A stretch of 64,000 bases of DNA, taken from assembly GCA_963560245.1 (NCBI GenBank), contig CAUWNS010000005.1, forward strand, positions 50,575 through 114,574, in the 5' to 3' direction. The notes beneath the pieces were generated by a model. The model saw nothing but the letters and a program-made list of their open reading frames with translations, had not been told where the DNA came from and ran no database searches. This document shows positions 26,901 to 34,067 of this stretch, piece after piece. This DNA comes from Pseudoruminococcus_B sp937901805. GTDB taxonomy: Bacteria; Bacillota; Clostridia; Oscillospirales; Ruminococcaceae. Numbering within the stretch: the stretch's first letter is position 1; every line of letters starts with the position of its first letter. Both the position numbers and the translations under genes were made by a program.

Positions 26901-27686
26901 ATCCCGGTTTTCCCAGGTACTAACTGCGAATATGATACTGCGAAGGCCTTTGCAAATGCAGGTGCGGATCCGGAAATTGTGGTCATTAAAAACCTTTCCT
27001 CTGCGGATATCACTGAATCTGTGGAACTCATGACAAAGAAAATCCGGGAATCCCAGATTGTCATGCTGCCGGGCGGCTTCTCCGGCGGTGACGAGCCGGA
27101 TGGCTCCGGTAAATTCATCACTGCATTTTTCCGCAACCCCAGCATTAAAGAGAGCGTGATGGAACTGCTCAATATCCGCGACGGTCTGATGCTCGGTATC
27201 TGCAATGGGTTCCAGGCGCTGATTAAGCTTGGTCTGGTGCCTTATGGGGAAATTCGGGAGATGGATGACACCTGCCCGACACTGACCTTTAATACGATCG
27301 GCCGCCATCAGTCGATGCTGGTTCATACGCGTGTGGCCTCCAACAAATCTCCGTGGATGCTCTATAATCAGGTTGGCGCTGTTCATACGGTGCCCATTTC
27401 CCATGGAGAAGGCCGGTTTGTGGCAAGTGATGAAATGCTCGAACAGCTTGCAGCGAATGGACAGATTGCCACACAGTACTGCGATCTGGAAGGCAATCCA
27501 ACTATGGATATTCGCTTTAACCCGAATACTTCCCTGTGGGCAATTGAGGGAATTACCTCTCCGGACGGCAGGGTACTCGGCAAGATGGCTCACTCAGAGC
27601 GTATTGGCAACAATGTTTATAAAAACGTCGAGGGCGAGAAAGATCAAATGATCTTTAAAGCCGGTGTTGATTATTTTAGAGGATAA
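23970..27686 (+). CDS. purL: phosphoribosylformylglycinamidine synthase (one-chain PurL)
   Basis: Fourth step of purine synthesis: FGAR + glutamine + ATP to FGAM. The 1238-residue protein is the large form that fuses the PurS-like N-terminal part, the two-copy AIRS-type synthase core (first copy from about residue 200, with FKNETHNHPTEIEPFGGAATC; second with GGKDSMSGTFEDI) and a C-terminal class I glutaminase (about 970-1238: PGTNCEYDTAKAF, LPGGFSGGDEPDG, nucleophile in GICNGFQALIKLGL, and a late His/Glu pair in HSERIGNN). ATG 23970 with AAGGAG. It stands apart from other pur genes here. No purine riboswitch is visible in the 70-bp leader. Confidence 0.97.
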   Translation: MSVYRIYVEKKPEFAVEAKGMYHDIKTALSIQGLAGIRVLNRYDVQGISKELFEQAVPTVFSEPQVDDCSYELEPLSKAESVFAVEYLPGQFDQRADSCAQCIQILSQGEKPLVRTARVIILSGEISQQELEKIKAYVINPVESREASLNTYDTLEANYEIPTSVATLTGFTLLDETQLAEFIQTQGLAMDLDDIKFCQKYFKEDEQRDPTITEIKMIDTYWSDHCRHTTFSTHIEQVDIKPEFVKKAFEHYLNTREELYRGKNKPITLMDMAVIGAKKLKADGVLIDTDESEEINACSVKIKVDVEGEEQDWLLMFKNETHNHPTEIEPFGGAATCLGGAIRDPLSGRSYVYQAMRVTGAADPTRPESEKLEHKLSQRKIVTTAAAGYSSYGNQIGLATGHVHELYHPGYVAKRMEIGAVLGAAPQENVVRERPQPGDLIVLLGGRTGRDGCGGATGSSKSHTVDSLETCGAEVQKGNAPEERKLQRLFRNGEVTRLIKRCNDFGAGGVSVAIGELADGLHIDLNKVPKKYDGLDGTELAISESQERMAVVVAAKDAERFIEYAHTENLEATVVAQVTEDPRLVLEWNGRKIVNLSREFLNSNGAVKHTDIVVEDVKPCGVSVKGDSTAEKWKNHVSSLNVCSQKGLVERFDSTIGANTVLMPFGGKYQLTPAQAMAAKIPVLGKETKTCSLMGWGFNPYVSSASPFHGAMLAVIESVAKVICASGSYHKCWLTFQEYFERTQNNPSRWGKPFAALLGALEAQLNLGIGSIGGKDSMSGTFEDIDVPPTLVSFAVSVSNTDKVLSPEFKEAGSKVVFLAPKYDENGLPDFESVKEVFDEVEDLIAEGKVKAAWAVTNGGIAEGVFKMALGNRIGFAFDDAVSDEKLYGPTSGAFLLELDEETPCSGVVIGHTVKEYTILADSEILNLAQLQKAWEDTLEPVFACNIETGKETVKELSFRTEQHLCAPVKIARPKVLIPVFPGTNCEYDTAKAFANAGADPEIVVIKNLSSADITESVELMTKKIRESQIVMLPGGFSGGDEPDGSGKFITAFFRNPSIKESVMELLNIRDGLMLGICNGFQALIKLGLVPYGEIREMDDTCPTLTFNTIGRHQSMLVHTRVASNKSPWMLYNQVGAVHTVPISHGEGRFVASDEMLEQLAANGQIATQYCDLEGNPTMDIRFNPNTSLWAIEGITSPDGRVLGKMAHSERIGNNVYKNVEGEKDQMIFKAGVDYFRG

Positions 27687-27696
27687 CTGACAGACG

Positions 27697-27735
27697 AAAT
27701 TCCTCCCCGGAGTTTTACTCCGGGGAGGAATTTTT
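27697..27735 (+). terminator. terminator of purL
   Basis: Perfect 17-bp arms (27697-27713, 27717-27733) followed by T. Confidence 0.9.
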
Positions 27736-27742
27736 GTGGCAT

Positions 27743-27785
27743 AAAAAAGCTGCTTGCGGAAAAACTCTCCGCAAGCAGCTTTTTT
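27743..27785. terminator. second, bidirectional terminator between purL and the phosphatase gene
   Basis: Perfect 18-bp arms (27743-27760, 27768-27785) with A-run and T-run ends, functional for both strands. Confidence 0.9.
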
Positions 27786-27788
27786 CGT

Positions 27789-28964
27789 TTAAAAATATTC
27801 CAGCGTCACTTTTTTACCGGTTTTTTTCAGTTCTGCGGCCAATTCCTTGATGAGATTGAGCTTCAAACCCAGGGAGACAGGCATGCCAGGATTCTGGTGG
27901 GCAGGATTGAGTGCGCGTCCAACCAGAAAATGGACTTCCGTACAGTCTTCCAGCAATAGTTTTGCCAGCTTGGTTGCACCATCTTTTTTGGTCAGGGAAA
28001 CCAGCTCTGTGTTATTCGCAGCACTGGTGCTGGTATAGGTTTTGATAATATCCAGGCATTTTCCAACGGTCAGTACGCCTTCCGTTACCAGATCAATGCC
28101 TCCAATAGCTGCTGTAGGCGGGACGGAGGGGTTTTCGTAGTCGAGTAGGACTTTCAGTTCCCGTCCGGTAACCCGGCTGACGATCTGGGAAGTGGAACCG
28201 CCGCAGACGACTTTCAGCCCTTTGGAGTACATCAGTTTTTTAACGACAATTTCATCCATTTCCGGGTTCAGGGGAGGCCCCACCATCACAGTAGCCGGGG
28301 TGGAAGGCTTGAGTAGCAGCGAAACCGATGTGGAATCGTCCCCCGGCTGCTGCATATACAGTGTGTCCACTGCGCCAAGCAGGCGGTGATTGAGTTCTCT
28401 TGGAGACATATTGGGCCGGATATTTTCGCAGATGTATTTAACGATATTGTCATATTGCCAGCCCAAATCCAGCAGCCGTCCGACACCCGCATGGACGACG
28501 CCGTCGGAGAAGGTGATAATCATATCCCCCGCCTCGGCTTGGAAAAAGCTAACGTAAATTTCTTTTCCTTCCATTTCAATTAACTGCCGGGGAATATCTG
28601 ACAATTGATTTTTCTTGAAATAAATCAGGGAAGGATTGTCAAATTCTGCCGTAAAGACACTGCCGTCTTTGGAAACGCGGATAATTGTAAATGTGGAATA
28701 GGCAAGCCCTCTTTCGGAGCAGACAGGAAGCGTTTTGGCAATGGTTTCCACAGTTTCTGTCAGGCTTGCACCGTTTGCAAACATGGTGGCAATGATTTTA
28801 CTGGTCAGGGTGGAAAGGATATTGGCTTTCACTCCGCTTCCCAGGCCGTCTGCTAAGACGGCGAGAAAGAAATCGTCTGTCCGGACAAACTCCACCTTGT
28901 CACCGCACAGTTCTTCCCCATAATGGTTTAGACTTTCATAAGCGGCATCGACGAAATATTCCAT
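27789..28964 (-). CDS. SpoIIE/PP2C-type protein phosphatase
   Basis: 391 residues. The N-terminal 225 residues are a PPM/PP2C serine phosphatase of the SpoIIE class, with the metal-site aspartates in LAVLADGLGSG, the IITFSDGV motif and the late GDDSTSV. The C-terminal 165 residues (from PPLNPEMDEIVVKKLMYSK, with VVCGGSTSQIVSRVTGREL) form an extra domain I do not recognise. Unlike SpoIIE there is no membrane domain. It lies 3 bp downstream of the sensory hydrogenase gene in one transcription unit; such phosphatases are common neighbours of group C hydrogenases and are thought to relay their signal. The target phosphoprotein is unknown. Confidence 0.88.
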   Translation of the reverse strand: MEYFVDAAYESLNHYGEELCGDKVEFVRTDDFFLAVLADGLGSGVKANILSTLTSKIIATMFANGASLTETVETIAKTLPVCSERGLAYSTFTIIRVSKDGSVFTAEFDNPSLIYFKKNQLSDIPRQLIEMEGKEIYVSFFQAEAGDMIITFSDGVVHAGVGRLLDLGWQYDNIVKYICENIRPNMSPRELNHRLLGAVDTLYMQQPGDDSTSVSLLLKPSTPATVMVGPPLNPEMDEIVVKKLMYSKGLKVVCGGSTSQIVSRVTGRELKVLLDYENPSVPPTAAIGGIDLVTEGVLTVGKCLDIIKTYTSTSAANNTELVSLTKKDGATKLAKLLLEDCTEVHFLVGRALNPAHQNPGMPVSLGLKLNLIKELAAELKKTGKKVTLEYF

Positions 28965-28967
28965 GGC

Positions 28968-30671
28968 TTAGTCCTCCGATATGGTACCCATTGTCTTTTT
29001 CAAATTGGTCAGGGCGACTTTGGTTTCTGCGGTGGTTTCCCCGAGCAGGCTTGCAATCTCCTGAGCGACAATCATCTGTTTTTCAATCACCTTCTGGGCG
29101 ATGTCGACGGTGCTGTCACGCATATCTACCAGTTTTTTCTTGCGCTCTTCTTCTTCGGTAATATCTTTGATAAAGACCAGGTACATTCGGTGTTCCGGGA
29201 TATACAATGTGGTCTGTTCCACGCTTTTTCCAATGTCGGAGGAGAAAAATTTCTTAACAACAGGTATTCCCTCCTCTTTGCACTTGTCAAAATCAGTCTC
29301 TCCAAAGAACATTGGAAGAGGCATGCCAATCACATCGGCGCGTTCCTGGCCAAGCATGGTCAGGGCAAGGGGATTCAGATCCTGGACGCATAGATCGTTG
29401 TCCAGTGCAATAATGGCATTTGGGGAGTGCTCAATTACCATAGTGGAGAGGTTTTCCGCTCTCTGGCGCAGGAAAGGCAGACACATGTTAATGTCCGCTT
29501 TGCCTTGGAACACAGCAATTGCTTTTGCCCGGCAGGAGGGATACCCGCAGCTTCCGCAGTTGAGTTCCTGTTCTTTGCAGGTCTTTCCGATCTGCGCAAG
29601 GATTTCGCGGATCTGTTCCTCGGTCGGCATGTCGTTTTTCACCGCGCGGTTGGAGAATACCCGCGGATGCGGCATATGCTGCAGGGAGGTCTGCGCTGGA
29701 ATATGATCCTGCGGCATTGGTGCATCGCTGATTTTCTGGGCGCTGACAATCGTACGTTTTTTGTGCATACGCATAATCGGTCCGCCGATACAGCTGCCCG
29801 AGCAGATATTTGCCTCTACAAACAGGTTTTGTACTTCTCCGTCGCGCAAAGCGCTGAATAATTCCAGGCAGCGATCAAGTCCGTCTACGGCAATTGGTTT
29901 ATAGTTATGGTAACTTTCATCCCCAATGGTTTTGAGGATACCGGAAGCGGTCGGATATAGGCGGGAAACCGGCTCTGAAACCCCTTTTGCATCCGGATCC
30001 GGCTCGATTGTGGTCGGATCCACTCCCTTTTCATGCATCCATTCTTCAATGGTAGGGAAGGTCAATGCATAGTTAACCAACCCGCCGGCAAGCGGGTCGC
30101 TGGCTTCAAATTTTTTGGACAGACAAGGTCCGACAAAGACCACTTTGATGTCACCGTACATCTCCCGCATAATCCTTGCATGCGCCATCATGGGGGAGGA
30201 AATGGGGGCGAGCATTTTGACCAGTTCCGGGAAATGGCGTTCTACAAGCATAACAACGGAGGAACAGGCGGTTGCAATGATATTGTTCATATAGCCGTTT
30301 TGCATCAGAGAAGCATATTCGCGAGAGACTTCTGCTGCACCGATGGCGGTTTCCTCCACGCCGGCAAATCCGATTTTTTTGAATGCTGCGCTCAGTTGTG
30401 CAAACGAACAGTCAAACCAGCCTACCCAGGAGGGGGCAAGTGTGATGTAAACCTTACGCCCGTCAGCAATCAATTGTTTGACACTAGGGACTTCATTTTT
30501 GACGACCTTTGCCCCTTGTGGGCAGGTCAGGACGCAGGTGCCGCATAAAACACACTCGTCTTCAATAATATTGGCGCGTCCATCCTTAAATTCAATGGCT
30601 TTAATAGGGCATTCCCGAATACACTTGTAACAGTTTACGCAGCTTCCCTCGTTTAACTGGATAACACTCAC
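28968..30671 (-). CDS. group C (HydS-type) sensory [FeFe]-hydrogenase homologue with PAS domain
   Basis: 567 residues: two N-terminal 4Fe-4S motifs (CVNCYKCIRECP; CVLCGTCVLTCP, residues 11-51), an [FeFe]-hydrogenase H-cluster domain (about 70-330), an extra four-cysteine cluster domain (C372, C375, C380, C397; CGSCGYPSC) and a C-terminal PAS sensor domain (about 410-530). The H-cluster loops are altered: TACSS holds ligand C136 but has Ala135 where catalytic enzymes have the proton-relay Cys; GPCLSKKFE holds C183; CSGSCIGG gives C290 and C294. This matches the slow sensory HydS class known from Thermotoga. GTG 30671 overlaps the upstream gene stop by 4 bp. Likely senses hydrogen or redox state for the phosphatase (inference). 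Confidence 0.88.
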   Translation of the reverse strand: MSVIQLNEGSCVNCYKCIRECPIKAIEFKDGRANIIEDECVLCGTCVLTCPQGAKVVKNEVPSVKQLIADGRKVYITLAPSWVGWFDCSFAQLSAAFKKIGFAGVEETAIGAAEVSREYASLMQNGYMNNIIATACSSVVMLVERHFPELVKMLAPISSPMMAHARIMREMYGDIKVVFVGPCLSKKFEASDPLAGGLVNYALTFPTIEEWMHEKGVDPTTIEPDPDAKGVSEPVSRLYPTASGILKTIGDESYHNYKPIAVDGLDRCLELFSALRDGEVQNLFVEANICSGSCIGGPIMRMHKKRTIVSAQKISDAPMPQDHIPAQTSLQHMPHPRVFSNRAVKNDMPTEEQIREILAQIGKTCKEQELNCGSCGYPSCRAKAIAVFQGKADINMCLPFLRQRAENLSTMVIEHSPNAIIALDNDLCVQDLNPLALTMLGQERADVIGMPLPMFFGETDFDKCKEEGIPVVKKFFSSDIGKSVEQTTLYIPEHRMYLVFIKDITEEEERKKKLVDMRDSTVDIAQKVIEKQMIVAQEIASLLGETTAETKVALTNLKKTMGTISED

Positions 30672-30940
30672 AGGGTTTCACCTCCGGCTTCTTGTTGGGC
30701 AAGGGGATAGATGTGTTCATAAAAGACCTGCTCCGCATTGGCAAAGCCGACTTTTGTCAGGATTTCTCCGTTCACAGTGCAGGCAATGCCTTCCAGGCAT
30801 TTTCCCATACAGAAAGATGCTTTCAGCGTGACAATATTTTCGAAATGGTTTTGTTTGATAAGTTCGGTAAAGGTCTTAATCACCTGATAAGAGCCTTTCA
30901 TATGGCAGGAACTGCCGACACAGACACTGACTTCCACCAT
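30668..30940 (-). CDS. (2Fe-2S) thioredoxin-fold ferredoxin (NuoE-like)
   Basis: 90 residues of the thioredoxin-like 2Fe-2S ferredoxin family. Four cysteines are arranged as CVGSSC (residues 7-12) and CMGKC (about 44-48), the pattern of NuoE/HydC cluster sites. It would carry one electron to or from the sensory hydrogenase it overlaps by 4 bp (GTGA). It is the first gene of the three-gene unit ferredoxin-HydS-phosphatase. ATG with ACGGAGGAG upstream. A free-standing NuoE-like subunit next to a HydS gene is a recurrent clostridial arrangement. Confidence 0.88.
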   Translation of the reverse strand: MVEVSVCVGSSCHMKGSYQVIKTFTELIKQNHFENIVTLKASFCMGKCLEGIACTVNGEILTKVGFANAEQVFYEHIYPLAQQEAGGETL

Positions 30941-30993
30941 GATACAAACTCCTCCGTTTTTTGTTGAGTATGGTTCCTTGTCAATCTATTCAC

Positions 30994-31023
30994 ATCATAA
31001 CACCAGCGAGGGTGTAAAATCAA
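30994..31023 (-). promoter_or_regulatory. likely promoter of the sensory hydrogenase operon
   Basis: On the minus strand TTGATT (31023-31018), 18-bp spacer, TATGAT (30999-30994), about 55 bp before the first ATG. Confidence 0.55.
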
Positions 31024-31189
31024 GAAATCCGGAAGATTTGGACAGCCGGCGAACAGGGATATTACCAACTGGGGGAAAGAAGCAGACCTCAAGCGGAAAG
31101 GCGGGCCAGCAGCGGGAAATTTCTGTGATTTCTGCTCTTCCTTTCTGCTCCCGGGTATGGTATGGTAAATTCAGAGAGGAGCAGATGCC

Positions 31190-32308
31190 ATGGATACGAA
31201 ACAGACCCATGCCGGCAAACAAATAATACCTTGCGGAAAAGGCTGCTTTACCGCGGGAGGAATCCTATTTTTCCTGGGTCTTTCGGGAATTTTTGCAGCG
31301 GCATGGTTTCCGGGTTTTGCGCAGTGGTATGCGGAACGGGTTTACCCTCTGCTGGTGTCCGCCGCGGGACGGTTGATGGGCCTGTTTCCTGTTTCTATGG
31401 TGGAGATAGGCCTTTATCTCCTGCTGACTGGATTGGCTACAGCCTTAGTTTGGACTTTTGTCCAGGCCATTCGGAAAGGAGAGAAGATGAGACGATTTTT
31501 TTCCTTTTTATCCGGGATGGTTTTGATAGCAGGGCTGTTGTTTTTTCTCTATGCAGCAGGCTGTGGCATTAACTACCGCAGGGCATCGTTTTCAGAGGAA
31601 TCGGGCCTGTCCGCACCGGCGTACAGCGTGTCCCGGCTGAAAACCGTATGTCTCTGGCTGACAGAGGAGGTAAACCGCTTTACTCCGCTTGTACAGCGGG
31701 ATGAGAAGGGCGTTATGCAGCTGGACGCAGGAGAAAAGTCCGCCGCTGTGGAGGAAATGCACTGCCTTGCCGGGGAGTATCCGGTACTGGAGGGATACTA
31801 TCCTTCGCCCAAAGAGGTAGCGGTTTCAGAAATTCTCTCCTATCAGGGGATTACCGGGGTGTACTCTCCTTTTACCATGGAAGCCAACTATAATGGAGAT
31901 ATGACGCCCTACAATGTCCCGTTTACCCTCTGTCATGAGCTTTCGCACCTGCGTGGATTTATGCAGGAACAGGAAGCAAATTTTATTGCATTTCTGGCCT
32001 GCATCGGATCTTCCCGCCCGGATTTTGCCTACAGCGGTTATCTGATGGGCTGGATTTACTGTATGAATACCCTGCATGCTGCCGATCCTGCTGCTTGGCA
32101 GGAGATTCGCTCCCAACTTTCTAAACAGGTGGATGCAGATTTGCTGGCGAATACAGAGTTTTGGAAGCGTTATGAAGGAGTGATTTCCGAGGCTGCCAAC
32201 CAGATGAATGACTCCTATCTCAAAGCAAACGGACAAGCTGATGGAGTGCGCAGTTATGACCGGATGGTGGATTTGATTGTATCTTATTATGGGATGTCTG
32301 TTGAGTAA
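31190..32308 (+). CDS. DUF3810 membrane protein with HExxH motif
   Basis: 372 residues. Three membrane helices near the N-terminus (about 20-42, 65-88 and 105-125) are followed by a large domain outside the membrane bundle. That domain contains CHELSHLRGFMQEQEANFIA, a zinc-metalloprotease-like HExxH with a downstream Glu, characteristic of DUF3810. Peptidase activity is plausible but not proven for the family. ATG 31190 with GAGAGGAG. The three plus-strand genes that follow are separated by 4-11 bp, so they probably form one unit. It is transcribed away from the hydrogenase operon. Confidence 0.85.
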   Translation: MDTKQTHAGKQIIPCGKGCFTAGGILFFLGLSGIFAAAWFPGFAQWYAERVYPLLVSAAGRLMGLFPVSMVEIGLYLLLTGLATALVWTFVQAIRKGEKMRRFFSFLSGMVLIAGLLFFLYAAGCGINYRRASFSEESGLSAPAYSVSRLKTVCLWLTEEVNRFTPLVQRDEKGVMQLDAGEKSAAVEEMHCLAGEYPVLEGYYPSPKEVAVSEILSYQGITGVYSPFTMEANYNGDMTPYNVPFTLCHELSHLRGFMQEQEANFIAFLACIGSSRPDFAYSGYLMGWIYCMNTLHAADPAAWQEIRSQLSKQVDADLLANTEFWKRYEGVISEAANQMNDSYLKANGQADGVRSYDRMVDLIVSYYGMSVE

Positions 32309-32319
32309 GGGGGGTGCCT

Positions 32320-33123
32320 ATGAACCATACGGATATCATTCTGTTCCCAGGATACGAATCCTTGAAAAGAGAAGTGGAAAAGCTGCGCACGGCGCTTTCC
32401 ATGCTTGTTTTGGAGCGGGATGAACTGCAATATGTGGAGTGCAAAAATTTGGAGATGCAGTATCTGCTGACTCTGGGTTCACTGGAATATAAAATCTATG
32501 AGGCGCAGTGTATTCTGCTGCGTCAAAAGCGGAAAATGGAACTCATCCAGTCCAGGAAAAACCGGCAGGAACGGGTTGTCCTTACGGAAATCGAACGGAT
32601 TTTGAACTGTGAGTTCACCTTTTATCAAAAGAAGCTGGAAGAGCAGATGGGAAAGATGAACGATGCAATCCATAGAAGCCAATTGGAAACGCTCCCGCAA
32701 GATCAGGCGGAGGAACTGAAAACCAAATACCGCAGAATTGTCAAAGCCCTACACCCGGATTTGCACCCACAGCTTGGGAGAGAAGCCCTCCGAATGTTCC
32801 AAAATGCGGTGTCAGCCTATGCGCGCGGGGATCTGGAAACCATACGGGTGGTTGACGAGATGGTTTCTGGATCGGTTTTTCCGGACAGCGGGGAGGACGC
32901 CGCCCGTAAACTGAACGAAGAGAAAAGACGGCTTACCTCTTTGATCGGGCAGATTCAGCAAAGCATCCGAAACATCAAATCCGCCTATCCCTATACACTC
33001 AAGAAATGTCTTCAGGATGCAGGATGGATCGAAAAGCGAAAAAGGGAGCAGGAGAGTCTGCTCGCCCAATATCGGGAAAGAATCACGGAATACCGTGCCG
33101 GGATTCAGGAAATGCTGAGGTGA
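32320..33123 (+). CDS. coiled-coil protein with an HPD (J-domain-like) motif
   Basis: 267 residues, almost wholly charged helix with strong coiled-coil character (about 10-140 and 195-265). Between the coils lies KYRRIVKALHPDLHP followed by FQNAVSAYARGDLE, which resembles helices II-III of a J-domain including the HPD tripeptide needed to stimulate Hsp70. The preceding J-domain helix is not obvious. ATG 32320 with AAGGGGGG was preferred to GTG 32314. It lies between DUF3810 and HIRAN genes with gaps of 11 and 4 bp. An Hsp70 co-chaperone or scaffold role is inference; the sequence alone gives no proven function. Confidence 0.72.
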   Translation: MNHTDIILFPGYESLKREVEKLRTALSMLVLERDELQYVECKNLEMQYLLTLGSLEYKIYEAQCILLRQKRKMELIQSRKNRQERVVLTEIERILNCEFTFYQKKLEEQMGKMNDAIHRSQLETLPQDQAEELKTKYRRIVKALHPDLHPQLGREALRMFQNAVSAYARGDLETIRVVDEMVSGSVFPDSGEDAARKLNEEKRRLTSLIGQIQQSIRNIKSAYPYTLKKCLQDAGWIEKRKREQESLLAQYRERITEYRAGIQEMLR

Positions 33124-33127
33124 AACG

Positions 33128-33523
33128 ATGGACGATTTGATTCAAAGCGGTGCAGCCGGGCTTATCAGTTTATTTCACCAGAAAGAGGGGTTGGAGCTTC
33201 CCAAACCCTTTTCTCAGGAAGTATTCCTCTATAACACCTATGTTGCGGGAACATCTCATGTCCCCGGTATAGAAGAACTGGAACCGTACCTTGGTATCGG
33301 GGATCGCCTTACCCTGCTGCGTGAACCGGAAAATCCCTTTGATAACCTGGCCGTTTTGGTCAAAAACGCAGATGGAGTAAAACTCGGCTATGTTCCCAGA
33401 CGGGATAACGCCGTGTTTGCCCGCCTGATGGATGCAGGAAAACTGCTTTTTGCCAAACTTACGGATAAAGAATGCGGCGGCGGGCGGGTGAACCTGTTTA
33501 TCGACATTTATTTGCAGGATTGA
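33128..33523 (+). CDS. HIRAN-domain protein
   Basis: 131 residues. Residues about 35-125 fit the HIRAN domain, a beta-barrel that in eukaryotic helicases binds DNA 3' ends: YVAGTSHVPGIEEL at the N-side, then REPENPFDNLAVLV and KLGYVPRRDNAVFARLMDAG, the family signature. Stand-alone bacterial HIRAN proteins are of unknown role and probably bind nucleic acid or another ligand. It starts 4 bp after the HPD-motif gene and shares its transcript. There is no helicase or nuclease domain attached. Confidence 0.88.
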   Translation: MDDLIQSGAAGLISLFHQKEGLELPKPFSQEVFLYNTYVAGTSHVPGIEELEPYLGIGDRLTLLREPENPFDNLAVLVKNADGVKLGYVPRRDNAVFARLMDAGKLLFAKLTDKECGGGRVNLFIDIYLQD

Positions 33524-33789
33524 CCCTATCCGTCTGCGGGGGATTTTTCACGGCTGAAAATGCTGTCAGAAAGACAAAAAAATACCTGGAAACATGGTGA
33601 AGTTTTTGGTAGCTTTTTTTTGAACGCTATGGTAGAATAATCGTAAGAATGCAGTGGAGAAACGCCGGAAATCCGGTAACTGACTGCCGCTGGTTCCATA
33701 GAAAATGAAGAGTTTCCTCCATGCTGTAGGAGAAACGCAGAATCCTTTCCGGATTCGGGAATATCGGGAATAAGGGGAGAACATGAAAC

Positions 33790-34065
33790 ATGATGAAAAA
33801 ACTGACAGTAACTGTTTGTGTGTGCACCGAGTGCGTCATGAATGGGGCGATCGATCTGATTGAATCCATCGAAAGCCTGAACAAGCTGAAAGTCCAGCTG
33901 CGCCTTCAGACACAAATTCAGGTAAACACCAGCAAGTGCATTGGGGAGCCGAAACACGGCGACCATTCCCCAGTAGTGGAAATCAACGGGGAAAGAATTG
34001 AAAATGCCAACGCAGAAACCGTTATGGCAAAAATTATTGCATTGACCGCAAAGGATGTGAAGTAG
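33790..34065 (+). CDS. small Cys-rich thioredoxin-fold protein paired with group B hydrogenase
   Basis: 91 residues starting MMKKLTVTVCVCTECVMNGA. Cysteines CVCTEC and a later KCIGEPKHG, followed by PVVEINGERIENANAETV, suggest a divergent 2Fe-2S thioredoxin-like (NuoE-type) fold, with three to four cysteines rather than the full NuoE set. It ends 2 bp before the hydrogenase gene and is clearly co-transcribed, so an electron-transfer or assembly partner role is likely. A distant relation to the ferredoxin at 30668-30940 is possible, but the cysteine spacing differs. An upstream site GGGGAGA supports the start. Confidence 0.7.
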   Translation: MMKKLTVTVCVCTECVMNGAIDLIESIESLNKLKVQLRLQTQIQVNTSKCIGEPKHGDHSPVVEINGERIENANAETVMAKIIALTAKDVK

Positions 34066-34067
34066 AA

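Noticed and set aside
33524..33789. Possible Rex site or clear promoter before the group B hydrogenase
   Set aside because: No TTGT-N-ACAA-type repeat and no convincing -35/-10 pair could be found by eye.
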